In this document: piece by piece, positions 54,619 to 63,753 of the stretch
How positions within the stretch are numbered: position 1 is the first letter of the stretch
How the letters are laid out: the number at the start of each line of letters is the position of its first letter
DNA from: Halorubrum sp. DM2
Lineage (GTDB): Archaea; Halobacteriota; Halobacteria; Halobacteriales; Haloferacaceae
Length of the DNA: 64,000 nucleotides
Assembly (NCBI RefSeq): GCF_901686465.1
Contig: NZ_LR594487.1
Coordinates: 1,919,650 to 1,983,649, forward strand
Direction: 5' to 3'
Made by a program: the position numbers and the translations under genes
The notes under the pieces: model-generated
What the model was told of the DNA's origin: nothing
What the model saw: only the letters and a program-made list of their open reading frames with translations
Database searches by the model: none

Positions 54619-57306
54619 TCAGTCGTCGGTGAGTTCCACGACGCCGAGTTCCCCCGCGTCCTCCCGACGGACGGTCGAGCGATTCGAGCGGGGATCCTTC
54701 TCGACGGTGACCAGTTCGTCGGCCGCGCCCACTAGCTCGTCGTCGTGGCTCACGATGATGATCTGCGCCACGCCGAAGCCCCGCATCTCCTCGACGAGCC
54801 GGACGAGCCGCGAGACGTGACCGGAGTCGAGGAAGACGGTCGGCTCGTCGAGGATGAGCGGCGGCGTCGGTGCCGCCCCCTCGATGCCCTCCGAGAGCAG
54901 CCGGTAGATCGCACAGCGCAGCGAGAGGTTGAACAGGGCGCGCTCGCCGCCCGAGAGCTGCTCCGGGTCGAGTGGCTCGCCGTCCTTCTGGTAGACGGTG
55001 AGGACGTACTCGCCGTCGAGCTCGATGTGCGAGTAGGCGTCGTTGCCGTACACCAGTTCGAACGTCTCGTTCAGGGTGCGTTCTAACTCGCTGACGTTGC
55101 GCTGGCGAAGCTCCGCGCGCAGGTCGCCGTACATCGACTCTAGCCCGTTCGTCTCGTCGTGGAGGGCTTCGAGCGCCTCGACCCTCTCGGTGAACCTGTC
55201 ACGCTCCGCCCGGAGCTCTTCCAGCGCCTCAATCTTGGTGCGAGTACTCTGGATACTCCCGACGAGTTCGTCGCGCTGGTCGGCAAGTCGATCAAGCTCT
55301 TCGGTGACCTTCTCGATGTAGTCCTCCGCTTTCTGCTTCTCCTCGCGGGCCGTCTCGACGGTGTCCTCGTCGACCGCCTCGCGTAGTTCGTCTCGGCGCT
55401 CCCGCTTGTCGGCGAGCCGCTCCCGCCGCTCGTCGTTGAGGTCCGCGACGTTCTCGCGCTTCTCGCGGACCCGCTCGGTCCGGTCCTCCAGCTCGTCGAT
55501 CGCCTCCAGCCGTTCCTCGATGGCGTCGACGCGTTTGCGCGCGGTCTCGACCTCGTCGAGCGCGTCCTCTAACTCCGCGACGCGTTCGTCCGTGTCAGCC
55601 GCCTCCCCGCGCTTTGCTTCGGCAACTTCGCGGGTTTCCGCCGCCTTCTCGCGGAGCTGCTCCGCCTCGTCGCGCTTCGCTTCTGCTTCGTCGCGTCTGG
55701 CCTCGGCCTCCTCGCGCTTCTCCGCGGCCCGCTCTTCCAGCATCTCGGCCGCGTCGTCGATCTCCGCGAGCCGTTCCTCGGCCTCGACCATCGGGTCGAG
55801 CACCTCGATCCGGCCTTCGAGATCGCCCTCGCGCTCGCGGGCCGCTTCGAGCCCGTCCTCGAGTTCCGTGACCCGCTCGCGGTCCTCCTCGATCCGGTGC
55901 GCGTGCGGCGAGTCCTCGACCGGCTGACCGCATTCGGGACACTTCCCCGCGTCGAGGAGCTCTTCGGCCTCGGCGACGCGCTCACGGGCGTTCTTCAGCT
56001 CCGCCTCCAGCTCCGCGATCCGCTCGCGGACCTCGCCGCGCTCCTCGCGGAGATCGTCGCGCCGGTCGGCGGCCTCACCGCGGTCGACATCGGCGTCGTC
56101 GAACCGCTCCCGGAGTTCGTCCGCCTCTGTCTGTAAGTCGGTGAGGCTCGCCTCGCGCTCGTCGGCCTCAGTCTCCGCGTCGTCGGCCGTCGCCTCCAGT
56201 TCGTCGGCGCGCTTCTCGGCCTCGTCGGCGCGCTCTGTGAGGTCCTCGGCCTTCTCTGCGAGGTTCTCCGCCTGCTTGCGGAACCCCTCGGCCTCAACGC
56301 GGACGTCGCTCAGATCGCCTTGGAGGTCGTCCTCGCGGATGTCGAGCTCCTCTCGCCGTTCGGCGACCGTGTCCGCCGTGGCAGCGTCGAGTCCGGCATC
56401 GGCGAGCCGGTCGCTGATCTCGCCGCGGAGTTCTTCGATCCGTTCACGCGCCTCCTGTGCTTCCGAACGGAGTTCGTCGCGCTCCCGCTCGGCCTCGCGG
56501 ATCTCGGTCTCCAGCTCCTTGACCTCCGCCTCAACTTCATCGAGGGCCTCGCGTTTCTCCTCGTACGCCGCCAGTGTCTCTGCCGCCTCGTCGCGGGTCG
56601 TCTCGGCCTTCTCGCGTTGAGCCTCGTAGTTTTCGACCTGCTCGTCCAGCTCCGTCAGTTCGGTCTTGAGCCCGTTGAGCTGCTCGTGGAGATCTTGATC
56701 CTCCTTTTCTCGGATCTTTTGCTCCCTATCCTCGAGAACGGCCCGCTTTGCGCTGAGTACGTCTTCGACGCCGAGGCGGGCGTCGCCGGCGCGCTCGCGG
56801 TACTCCTCTAGCTTCCCCAGTTGGAGCAGGTCGTCGATCGTGTCCTGTCGCTCTCGCGGGGTGGCGTTGATGAGCTTGTTCACCTCCCCCTGCCGGACGT
56901 ACGCGCAGTTGACGAACGCCTCGGCGTCCATCCGCAACAGCTCCGTGACGAACTCGCGGACCGCCCGCGCCCCGTCGCGAGTCACGTCGCTCCCGTCGGT
57001 CGCTTCGAGCGTACACTGGTGGTCGATCCGACCGTCGTAGGACTTGAGCCGTCGCTCGACGCGGTAGGAGACGCCGTCGTGGGTGAACCACAGTTCGACC
57101 TCGGTCTCCTCCTCGCCGTTCGTGATGACATCTCCGAGGGTGCCGTCGAGCGCCTTCGACCCGTACAGCGCGAAGAAGCAGGCTTCGAGCAGCGAGGACT
57201 TCCCGCTGCCGTTGAGTCCGTGGACGACGGTGACGCCCTCGGTCAGCCGCAGGTCTGCGTCGCCGTACGGCTTGAAGTTCACGAGACGGACGCGGTCGAA
57301 CTTCAC
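54619..57306 (-). CDS. rad50: DNA double-strand break repair ATPase Rad50
   Basis: This 895-residue SMC-like ATPase has Walker [10 protein letters not shown] at 30-38, followed by a Q-loop. Two very long coiled-coil arms (about residues 170-730, dominated by Glu, Arg, Ala and Leu heptads) are split by the zinc hook CPECGQP at 456-462. The C-terminal lobe has [11 protein letters not shown] and [11 protein letters not shown]. It bridges DNA ends together with Mre11, whose stop codon overlaps its start by 4 bp (57303-57306). In Haloferax the Mre11-Rad50 pair restrains homologous recombination. Confidence 0.97.
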   Translation of the reverse strand: MKFDRVRLVNFKPYGDADLRLTEGVTVVHGLNGSGKSSLLEACFFALYGSKALDGTLGDVITNGEEETEVELWFTHDGVSYRVERRLKSYDGRIDHQCTLEATDGSDVTRDGARAVREFVTELLRMDAEAFVNCAYVRQGEVNKLINATPRERQDTIDDLLQLGKLEEYRERAGDARLGVEDVLSAKRAVLEDREQKIREKEDQDLHEQLNGLKTELTELDEQVENYEAQREKAETTRDEAAETLAAYEEKREALDEVEAEVKELETEIREAERERDELRSEAQEARERIEELRGEISDRLADAGLDAATADTVAERREELDIREDDLQGDLSDVRVEAEGFRKQAENLAEKAEDLTERADEAEKRADELEATADDAETEADEREASLTDLQTEADELRERFDDADVDRGEAADRRDDLREERGEVRERIAELEAELKNARERVAEAEELLDAGKCPECGQPVEDSPHAHRIEEDRERVTELEDGLEAAREREGDLEGRIEVLDPMVEAEERLAEIDDAAEMLEERAAEKREEAEARRDEAEAKRDEAEQLREKAAETREVAEAKRGEAADTDERVAELEDALDEVETARKRVDAIEERLEAIDELEDRTERVREKRENVADLNDERRERLADKRERRDELREAVDEDTVETAREEKQKAEDYIEKVTEELDRLADQRDELVGSIQSTRTKIEALEELRAERDRFTERVEALEALHDETNGLESMYGDLRAELRQRNVSELERTLNETFELVYGNDAYSHIELDGEYVLTVYQKDGEPLDPEQLSGGERALFNLSLRCAIYRLLSEGIEGAAPTPPLILDEPTVFLDSGHVSRLVRLVEEMRGFGVAQIIIVSHDDELVGAADELVTVEKDPRSNRSTVRREDAGELGVVELTDD

Positions 57307-58634
57307 AGGTAGTCCTCCATGGAGACCTGTCCGTCGGTCGACGCCGCCCCGTCGTCCGCGGGTTCCTCGGGGTCGGACCCGGCTTCCGGTTCACCATTAT
57401 TGTCGGAATCGTCGGTGTCGCCGTCGTCGGAATCGCCGGTTTCAGCGTCCGAACCGACGGTCTCCGCCTCCGAGTCGACCGGCTCCGAATCCGACCCGGC
57501 GGGGTCGAACGCACCGAGTTCCTCCTCCTCGTCGAGGCGCTCCTCGACCCTGCGTTTCACCGTCCCGCGGACGTTGGCGTCGGGGACGGTGTCCGAGCGC
57601 ACCGCCGATTCGACGTCGCGCGCGACGGTCGAGAGCGACATCTCGTCGAGGCGCTCGCGGACGGCGTCCTCGGGGTCCGCGAAGCTCACGTCAACCTCGC
57701 CGTCGGTCTCGACGTCGCGGCGGTCCGCGACACGCGGGACGAGGGCTCCCTCCTCGGTCGCGAACTCCTCGACTGCCGCCGGCGTTACCGGCTCGCCCTC
57801 ACCGGTGATCTCGACGTGGACGACCGCGTCCGTGAGGTCGTACTCCCGCACGCGCTCGCGGACTCGGGACTCGCCTTCCCCCTCGCGGAGCTCGACCTCG
57901 ACGAAGACGAACGGGCGCGTGTCGAGCGCGCGACGCCGGATCTCGACCCGGTCGTCGCCGCCCGCGGCGTCGGCGTCGAAGGTGACGAGGTTGTAGCCGC
58001 GCCCCTCGCGCTCGCTCGCGCTCGCGCGCTCTGTCGACCCGGGGTACGTGACCCACGTGTCGGCGACCTCGGCGGTGTCGGGCGTGTGGTTGTCGCCGAG
58101 CAGCATGGCGTCGAACGCGACGTCGCTCTCGGTCAGGACGGTCTCGGTGTCCCAGTCGGCGTAGCCGAACGGCTCGAAGAGACCGTGCGCGACGAGGGCG
58201 GCGTACTCGGCGTCGTGGTCGGCGAACGCGTAGTCTAGGTCGTCGCGCCGCGAGACCGGGACGTGGTCGAGCCCGTAGAAGGCGGTGTCGCCCACGACGA
58301 CCGGCTCGTCGCCGAGCCGGGTGGCGAGCCCCAGCCGCTCGAAGAGGTCGAGCCACTGTCCGCCCCGCGTCGACTCGTGGTTGCCGACGACCGCGAGGAA
58401 GGGGATCCCGGCGTCGTCGAGCCGGCGGAGGACGGAGATGGTCCCCATCAGGTCGCGGAGTTCGGGGCGGCGGTCGTGGAAGAGGTCGCCCGCGTGGACG
58501 ACGGCGTCGACGCCGTCGTCGACCGCGTCGTCGACCACGGCCTCGAACGCGTCGAGGAAGTCCTGGCGTCTGACCGGCGAGTGGTACTGCGAGTACCCGA
58601 TGTGGGTGTCGCCGGTGTGAATCACCCGTGTCAT
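57303..58634 (-). CDS. mre11: DNA double-strand break repair nuclease Mre11
   Basis: This 443-residue calcineurin-like nuclease has [12 protein letters not shown] (Asp9, His11), [11 protein letters not shown] (Asp50), VVGNHES (Asn85, His86) and later [10 protein letters not shown], the metal-binding set for manganese. A C-terminal ~80-residue Asp/Ser/Glu tail follows the capping domain. It trims DNA ends with Rad50. It lies between two overlaps: its ATG shares 4 bp with the upstream small gene, and its TGA shares 4 bp with the rad50 start, so three genes are made as one unit. Confidence 0.96.
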   Translation of the reverse strand: MTRVIHTGDTHIGYSQYHSPVRRQDFLDAFEAVVDDAVDDGVDAVVHAGDLFHDRRPELRDLMGTISVLRRLDDAGIPFLAVVGNHESTRGGQWLDLFERLGLATRLGDEPVVVGDTAFYGLDHVPVSRRDDLDYAFADHDAEYAALVAHGLFEPFGYADWDTETVLTESDVAFDAMLLGDNHTPDTAEVADTWVTYPGSTERASASEREGRGYNLVTFDADAAGGDDRVEIRRRALDTRPFVFVEVELREGEGESRVRERVREYDLTDAVVHVEITGEGEPVTPAAVEEFATEEGALVPRVADRRDVETDGEVDVSFADPEDAVRERLDEMSLSTVARDVESAVRSDTVPDANVRGTVKRRVEERLDEEEELGAFDPAGSDSEPVDSEAETVGSDAETGDSDDGDTDDSDNNGEPEAGSDPEEPADDGAASTDGQVSMEDYL

Positions 58635-58999
58635 CTGTCCGCGTGTTGGCCGGTGTCCGGCTTAGGGATTCCGGGGCCGGAGCGGAAGTGGTCGCCGTCG
58701 CCCCCGACCGTGGTCCTTCCGTCGCCGGTTCCCTTCGCGGCGGCCCGACGAAACGCTCGGTACGCGTCGAGCGCCTCTCGGCCCCGGTCGACGGCGTCGT
58801 CGTCGCCCGCGCGCTCGGCGGCGTCGACCGCGTCCGCAAGCCGGTCGAGACCGACGGCGTCGACGAACCCCGCCGCGCGCCGCAGGTCGGTTCGCGCGGC
58901 GTCTGCCTCCTCGATCACGGCGGCGTACGGCTGTTTCGCGGTGTCGGTGCGCGTCGCGAGCGCGGCCAGGGCGCGCTTGACGGCGGTAGTCGAGACCAC
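58631..58999 (-). CDS. Small helical protein in the mre11-rad50 operon
   Basis: This 122-residue protein, predicted mostly helical (residues 1-95: AVKRALAALATRTDTAKQP; ADAARTDLRRAAGFVD; DRGREALDAYRAFRRAA), has a Gly/Asp-rich tail. Its stop codon overlaps the mre11 start (58631-58634), so it is the first gene of the mre11-rad50 operon and may act with them. I recognise no family beyond haloarchaeal conservation. The GTG at 58999 is the longest start; later GTG or ATG starts cannot be excluded. Confidence 0.65.
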   Translation of the reverse strand: MVSTTAVKRALAALATRTDTAKQPYAAVIEEADAARTDLRRAAGFVDAVGLDRLADAVDAAERAGDDDAVDRGREALDAYRAFRRAAAKGTGDGRTTVGGDGDHFRSGPGIPKPDTGQHADR

Positions 59000-59056
59000 G
59001 GGGAGACTGGCGCGGTATCGGATATAAGCGGTCGGCGACTCGATACGTCCGGCCGC

Positions 59057-59320
59057 TCAGATGCCCAGCGAGTACAGCCGCTTGCGCGCGTCGGTGAACG
59101 AGAACCGGGAGTCGACGACGCCCTCGTCTTCGAGCCGCGACAGCGCGTACCGAACGGTTCGCGGCGGGAGCAGCGTCTCCTCCGCCAGTTCGCTCTGGGT
59201 GAGCGTGTCGTTGTAGTCCAAGACCTTCGCGACTAACTTCGCGCTCGGCGGCAGGTCGCGAACGGCGGCCCAGCGGTCCGCGGTCCCGTCGTCGGCGGTG
59301 ACGGCATCGGTCGTGCTCAT
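59057..59320 (-). CDS. MarR-like winged helix-turn-helix protein
   Basis: This 87-residue protein consists almost entirely of a winged-helix domain: DLPPSAKLVAKVLDYNDTLTQSELAEETLLPPRTVRYALSRLEDEGVV, then a wing of SRFSFTDARKRLYSLG. That is the MarR/TrmB-type DNA-binding core without an effector domain. It may autoregulate or act with a partner. It lies 57 nt upstream of the mre11 operon on the same strand. The AT-rich region before it (59330-59375) is its likely promoter. Small regulators of this type are common in Halobacteria. Confidence 0.8.
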   Translation of the reverse strand: MSTTDAVTADDGTADRWAAVRDLPPSAKLVAKVLDYNDTLTQSELAEETLLPPRTVRYALSRLEDEGVVDSRFSFTDARKRLYSLGI

Positions 59321-59515
59321 GCGTGTCTCGATCGTTGGGATGCTGTATGATAATATTTACTATCCATTTTAATTACTACAGGGAATTTATCGCGCCGGGG
59401 CGCACGGGCACGTCGGTGGTGCGCTCCGGCGCAGTCCGCCGTCGAGGCCGGCGAAACGGGCGGTGTCGTTCCCCCACCCGAAGCCTCTTATCCGCGAGAC
59501 GCCTTCATAAACACA

Positions 59516-60733
59516 ATGAGCGACATGGTCGATGACGTCGACATGCCCTACGACGAGGGCTCGGCGTCAAAACAGGAGAAGATCGACTCCTTACAGGAGC
59601 GGCTCGACGTCCTCGAGTCGCAGAACGAGGAGATGCGCGACAAGCTCCTCGACGCCAACGCGGAGAACAACAAGTACCAGCAGAAGCTCGAACGGCTCAC
59701 CCACGAGAACAAGAAGCTGAAACAGTCTCCGCTGTTCGTGGCGACAGTCCAAGAGATAACGCCCGACGGCGCGGTGATCAAACAGCACGGGAACAATCAG
59801 GAGGCGCTCACCGAGATCACCGACGAGCTGCGCGAGAAGCTCGACCCCGACGACCGCGTCGCGGTCAACAACTCCCTGTCGGTGGTCAAGAAGCTGGAGA
59901 AGGAGACGGACGTCCGGGCCCGCGTGATGCAGGTCGAGCACTCCCCGGACGTCACCTACGCCGACATCGGCGGCCTCGAAGACCAGATGCAGGAGGTCCG
60001 CGAGACGGTCGAGATGCCCCTCGAACACCCCGACATGTTCGAGGATGTCGGGATCCAGCCCCCGAGCGGCGTGCTCCTGTACGGCCCGCCCGGTACGGGC
60101 AAAACGATGCTCGCGAAGGCCGTCGCCAACGAGACGGATGCGACGTTCATCAAGATGGCCGGCTCGGAGCTGGTCCACAAGTTCATCGGCGAGGGCGCGA
60201 AGCTCGTCCGCGACCTGTTCGAGGTCGCCCGCGAGAACCAGCCCGCCGTCCTCTTCATCGACGAGATCGACGCGATCGCCTCGAAGCGGACCGACTCGAA
60301 GACCTCCGGCGACGCCGAGGTCCAGCGGACGATGATGCAGCTCCTCTCGGAGATGGACGGCTTCGACGAGCGCGGCGAGGTCCGGATCATCGCCGCGACC
60401 AACCGCTTCGACATGCTCGACCCCGCCATCCTCCGGCCGGGCCGCTTCGACCGCCTCATCGAGGTGCCAAAGCCGGAGACCGCGGGCCGCGAGATCATCT
60501 TCCAGATCCACACGCGAAACATGAACCTCGCCGACGGGGTCGACTTCGCGGAACTGGCCGAGCTGACTCCCGACGCCTCCGGGGCCGACATCAAGGCGAT
60601 CTGTACGGAAGCCGGGATGTTCGCCATCCGCGACGACCGGACGGAGGTCACGCTCGACGACTTCCTCGAAGCCCACGAGAAGCTCCGGCAGGACGAGGAG
60701 ACGAACGCCGACGACTCGCTGGCGTTCGCCTGA
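59516..60733 (+). CDS. pan: Proteasome-activating nucleotidase PAN
   Basis: This 405-residue AAA+ unfoldase feeds proteins to the 20S proteasome. Residues ~16-70 are a coiled coil (SLQERLDVLESQNEEMRDKLLDA), followed by an OB domain (~70-140). The AAA domain has Walker A GPPGTGKT at 190-197, Walker B LFIDEIDAIA and the second region ATNRFDMLDPAILRPGRFDR. The C-terminus ends AFA; PAN normally docks by a Hb-Tyr-X tail, so here Phe replaces the Tyr. A TATA-like CCTCTTATCC lies about 25 nt before the ATG. Confidence 0.95.
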   Translation: MSDMVDDVDMPYDEGSASKQEKIDSLQERLDVLESQNEEMRDKLLDANAENNKYQQKLERLTHENKKLKQSPLFVATVQEITPDGAVIKQHGNNQEALTEITDELREKLDPDDRVAVNNSLSVVKKLEKETDVRARVMQVEHSPDVTYADIGGLEDQMQEVRETVEMPLEHPDMFEDVGIQPPSGVLLYGPPGTGKTMLAKAVANETDATFIKMAGSELVHKFIGEGAKLVRDLFEVARENQPAVLFIDEIDAIASKRTDSKTSGDAEVQRTMMQLLSEMDGFDERGEVRIIAATNRFDMLDPAILRPGRFDRLIEVPKPETAGREIIFQIHTRNMNLADGVDFAELAELTPDASGADIKAICTEAGMFAIRDDRTEVTLDDFLEAHEKLRQDEETNADDSLAFA

Positions 60734-60846
60734 TCGGGTCCGACCGTTCGTCTGATCGACCTCGGTAGTCCGACGGCGTCGCCGCCGCGACCGAGTCGCC
60801 CGCCTTTTGGACGCCCCGTTGTCGTGACGATTCCGCTATAGCGCCG

Positions 60847-60978
60847 CTACAGCGCCGCGACCGCCAGGTACGGCGCGACGAAGAATAGGAGAAACACCAG
60901 TCCGACCGCGAGCGCGTAGCCGCCCCCCACGCCGACGAGCGCCAGCCAGCCGCCGTCGACCGCGTCAGCGAAGCTCAT
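60847..60978 (-). CDS. 43-residue membrane peptide, unknown
   Basis: This short frame, MSFADAVDGGWLALVGVGGG... to TAG, is one hydrophobic protein of 43 residues. A short polar start leads to a Gly-rich stretch, then a membrane span (YALAVGLVFLLFFVAPYLAV, residues ~21-40). ATG at 60978 and TAG at 60847. It lies 36 nt upstream of the PAN gene's other neighbour region and before the DHH gene (which is also minus strand, stop at 61015), so it may share that transcript. The residue pattern is protein-like, but no family is known. Confidence 0.5.
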   Translation of the reverse strand: MSFADAVDGGWLALVGVGGGYALAVGLVFLLFFVAPYLAVAAL

Positions 60979-61014
60979 GGCTCACCGTCCGCGGCCCGAG
61001 ACTTAAATCCGCGC

Positions 61015-62190
61015 TCACACGTCGCCGGCCATCGCCCGGAACAGGCCGTCGGCGAGCGCGTCGCGGTCGACGGTCGTCGACTCGCCCTCCCCCGTGGGAT
61101 CGATCTCCGGCTCGATCGTTCCGCCACCCATCCGGGAGTGTCCGCCGCCGTTCCCGTTGTCGACATCGTCCAAGACCGCCGCTATCGCGTTGCCCATGTG
61201 GACCCTGTCGTCGCGCGACCGCCCCGAGATGTGAACGGTCCCGTCCCGTTCGCCGATCACCACGACTGCGCTGACCCCCTCCAGCTGGATCAGCTCGTCC
61301 GCGGCCTGCGGGATCGCGTCGACGTTGTTGACGCCGCCGACGTCGGCGACTCCGAACGATCCCTCGACGCGTCGTCCCGCGATCGCCCGTGCCTTCACCT
61401 CCAGCACCTCCGCGTCGACCGCGGGGTTCGCGATCCGGTCGAGCCGGTCCTGGTCGACGCCGGGGTAGAGGTACGCGGCCGCCGCGAAGTCCGGTTCGCT
61501 GGCCCCGACGGTGAGGTGTTTCGTGTCGGCTAATATTCCGTACAGCAGTCCCGTCGCGGTGTCGGTCGACAGCGTCAGGTTGCTCGCCGTCTCGCTCGCG
61601 TGTTTGTCGGGGGGCACGGGGACCGCGTCGTTGTCCTGAAAGTACTCGGCGATGACCGACGCGCTCGCCCCGTAGTCGGTCCGCACGTCGGTGAACGACT
61701 CGCCCGCGCCGTCTCCCGGGTGGTGGTCGACGACCGCCATCGGCAACACGCCGTCGGCCCCTGCGAACCCCCGCGGCTCGTTGTGATCGACTAAGACGAC
61801 CGACTCGGCCGCGAGGTCGCTCACGTGTTCGATCGGCTCCAGTTCGAGGTCGAGAACGGTCTGAAACGCGCGATTCTCTTGGTGACGAATCTGGCCGGGG
61901 TACTGGACGGTCGCGTCGACGTCGACCTGGTCGGCGAGGGAGGCCACCCCGACGGCCGCCGACATCGCATCGGGGTCCGGGTTCGGGTGCATCAGCACCG
62001 TGATCTCTTCCTGATCGGCCAACAGCCGTCGGAACCTGACGCCCGGCGTCCGACGCGCGCGGAGTACGACGACGACGGCCGCGACGGTAACCAGGGCGAC
62101 GAGCGCTACGCCGACGGCGATCTCCGGGTTCTCCCGGAGCACGGCTTGCGCCTGCGAGAGTCCGTCATCGGCCGCGCTCATCGGTCGCAT
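61015..62190 (-). CDS. Membrane-anchored DHH-family phosphoesterase
   Basis: This 391-residue protein has one membrane helix near residues 25-43, then a DHH domain: HPNPDPDAMSAA (68-79), VVLVDHNEPRG and the signature VVDHHPGD. A DHHA1 part with GGGHSRMGGG at the C-terminus binds RNA or nucleotide substrates. Related enzymes (NrnA, GdpP) cut nanoRNAs or cyclic dinucleotides; the substrate is not known here. The start is ATG 62190 or 62181. The membrane anchor, with the catalytic part on the cytoplasmic side, is reminiscent of GdpP. Confidence 0.88.
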   Translation of the reverse strand: MRPMSAADDGLSQAQAVLRENPEIAVGVALVALVTVAAVVVVLRARRTPGVRFRRLLADQEEITVLMHPNPDPDAMSAAVGVASLADQVDVDATVQYPGQIRHQENRAFQTVLDLELEPIEHVSDLAAESVVLVDHNEPRGFAGADGVLPMAVVDHHPGDGAGESFTDVRTDYGASASVIAEYFQDNDAVPVPPDKHASETASNLTLSTDTATGLLYGILADTKHLTVGASEPDFAAAAYLYPGVDQDRLDRIANPAVDAEVLEVKARAIAGRRVEGSFGVADVGGVNNVDAIPQAADELIQLEGVSAVVVIGERDGTVHISGRSRDDRVHMGNAIAAVLDDVDNGNGGGHSRMGGGTIEPEIDPTGEGESTTVDRDALADGLFRAMAGDV

Positions 62191-62312
62191 GGATTGTAGC
62201 CACTCGTCCCCGACACATGAAGCTTCGTTGCCGTTCCGACCGACTGAGACCGACGGAATCGAACGCAGTCAGGCGGTCTCGTGTTGATACGGGTCCTTTC
62301 CTCCGATTTGGG

Positions 62313-63215
62313 CTACTCGGCCGCGGCCCGGTACGCGCGCACTGCCTCCCGGTACCCAGACCGGAACGTCGGATGGACGAACTCGTAGCCGAGGTCGCGG
62401 AGCAGCGCGTTCGAACACCGCTTGCTCGTCCGGATCCGGCGCTCCGCGGCGGCGGAGAGATCTCCGGCCGCGATCCGTTCGTCCTTCGACAGTTTCTCCG
62501 GGCGGGCCACGCCGCAGGCGTCCGCGAGCCAGTCGGCGAACGCGTGTTTATCGACCGGTTCGTCGTCGACGACGAGGACGACGCGGTCGCGCGCGCGGTC
62601 CGTCTCTAACAGGTGCCGGATCGATCCCGCCGCGTCGTCGCGGTGGACCATGTTCAGGTAGCCGGCGGTCACCGGTCCCTCCACGTACCGTTTCAGCCGG
62701 TACCGGTCCGGCCCGTACAGTCCCGCGAATCGAACGACCGTCCCGTCGATCCCCGCGTCGGCCGCGCGCTCCGCCGCGATCCGTTCGGCCTCGGCGAGGA
62801 CGCGCGTCTTCTCCGTGGTGGGTTCGACCGGCGTCTCCTCGTCGACCCACCCGCCGTCGTGGTCTCCGTACACGCCGGTCGAGGACGTGTACACCAGCCT
62901 GTCCGGCGGGGACGCCCGCGACCCGTACTCGTCGACGACGTTCGCCAGCCCGTCGACGTACACCTCGCGCGCCGCGTCCGCGCCGCGACCGCCGGAGCTG
63001 GCCGCGAAGACGACGGCGTCCGCGTCCGGCAGCACCTCCAGCGACTCCGGCTCGGTCGCGTCCGCACGCACGGCCTCGACGTCGGGGCCGACGGCAGAGA
63101 CCGCGTCGAGTCCGGCGTCGGACCGCCGGACGCCGGTCACCGCGTGGCCGCGAGCGTCGAGCCCTTCCGCCAGCGCCAGCCCGACGTAGCCGCAGCCGAC
63201 GACGACGACCCTCAT
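62313..63215 (-). CDS. NAD-dependent epimerase/dehydratase-family (SDR) protein
   Basis: This 300-residue Rossmann-fold protein has VVGCGYVGLALAEGL at residues 5-19 (NAD(P)-binding). VYTSSTGVYGD follows, where the Ser and Tyr of the SDR triad would be expected, then FAGLYGPDRY. The family includes sugar-nucleotide epimerases and YeeZ-type atypical SDRs; the GxGYVG rather than GxxGxxG form favours the atypical group. Its start overlaps the next upstream gene's stop by 4 bp (63212-63215), so the two are coupled. The substrate is unknown. Confidence 0.85.
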   Translation of the reverse strand: MRVVVVGCGYVGLALAEGLDARGHAVTGVRRSDAGLDAVSAVGPDVEAVRADATEPESLEVLPDADAVVFAASSGGRGADAAREVYVDGLANVVDEYGSRASPPDRLVYTSSTGVYGDHDGGWVDEETPVEPTTEKTRVLAEAERIAAERAADAGIDGTVVRFAGLYGPDRYRLKRYVEGPVTAGYLNMVHRDDAAGSIRHLLETDRARDRVVLVVDDEPVDKHAFADWLADACGVARPEKLSKDERIAAGDLSAAAERRIRTSKRCSNALLRDLGYEFVHPTFRSGYREAVRAYRAAAE

Positions 63216-63664
63216 CGCTTCCGCCGTTCGATGACCGCGAGTATCTCCGCGAGCTGTCCGAGCGTCATCGGGGCCCGCCCCTCCAGCGCCTGCTGGACCT
63301 CCTGGCCGGTGAGGTCGGCGTCGATCTTCGCTGCGATCGCGTCGACGTCGAGGACGGCGGTCGCCATCCCCATCAGCAGGTGGTCACGGACTTCCGCGAC
63401 CATCGCGTCGGCGTTGCGGGCCGCGTCGGCCGCCGCGAGGACGGCTGCGGCGTCCTCGACTGCCATCCCGCCGACGCCGCCGTCGCGGGCGGCGGTCGCG
63501 TCCGCCTCGGTCAGTCCGATCTCATCGACGAGTCGATCGACTTCCACGCTCGCCGCCGCCTCTGTCACCATCGCCTCGAACGCGTCGAGCAGATCCGCCG
63601 CCGCCGGCTCGTCGGCGTCGACGGCGGCGAACTCAGACCCGCCCTCGACGACTTCGTGGAACAT
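63212..63664 (-). CDS. Conserved haloarchaeal protein (DUF5791-like)
   Basis: This 150-residue acidic, helical protein starts at ATG 63664. It has a long Ala/Asp/Glu-rich middle and a conserved-looking C-terminal helical part (DLTGQEVQQALEGRAPMTLGQLAEILAVIERRKR). The last part resembles a small helix-turn-helix, but no wing or recognition motif is clear. It matches from memory a haloarchaeal family (DUF5791). It is the first gene of a pair with the SDR protein, sharing a 4-bp overlap. Confidence 0.75.
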   Translation of the reverse strand: MFHEVVEGGSEFAAVDADEPAAADLLDAFEAMVTEAAASVEVDRLVDEIGLTEADATAARDGGVGGMAVEDAAAVLAAADAARNADAMVAEVRDHLLMGMATAVLDVDAIAAKIDADLTGQEVQQALEGRAPMTLGQLAEILAVIERRKR

Positions 63665-63753
63665 GGTCTCACTCCGTCGCGGCGTCTCAAAACGCCTGCG
63701 GTCGGACGCGTCCCGACCGTTCCGCGTCCCGACCTTCCGATCGGCTCCGACGT

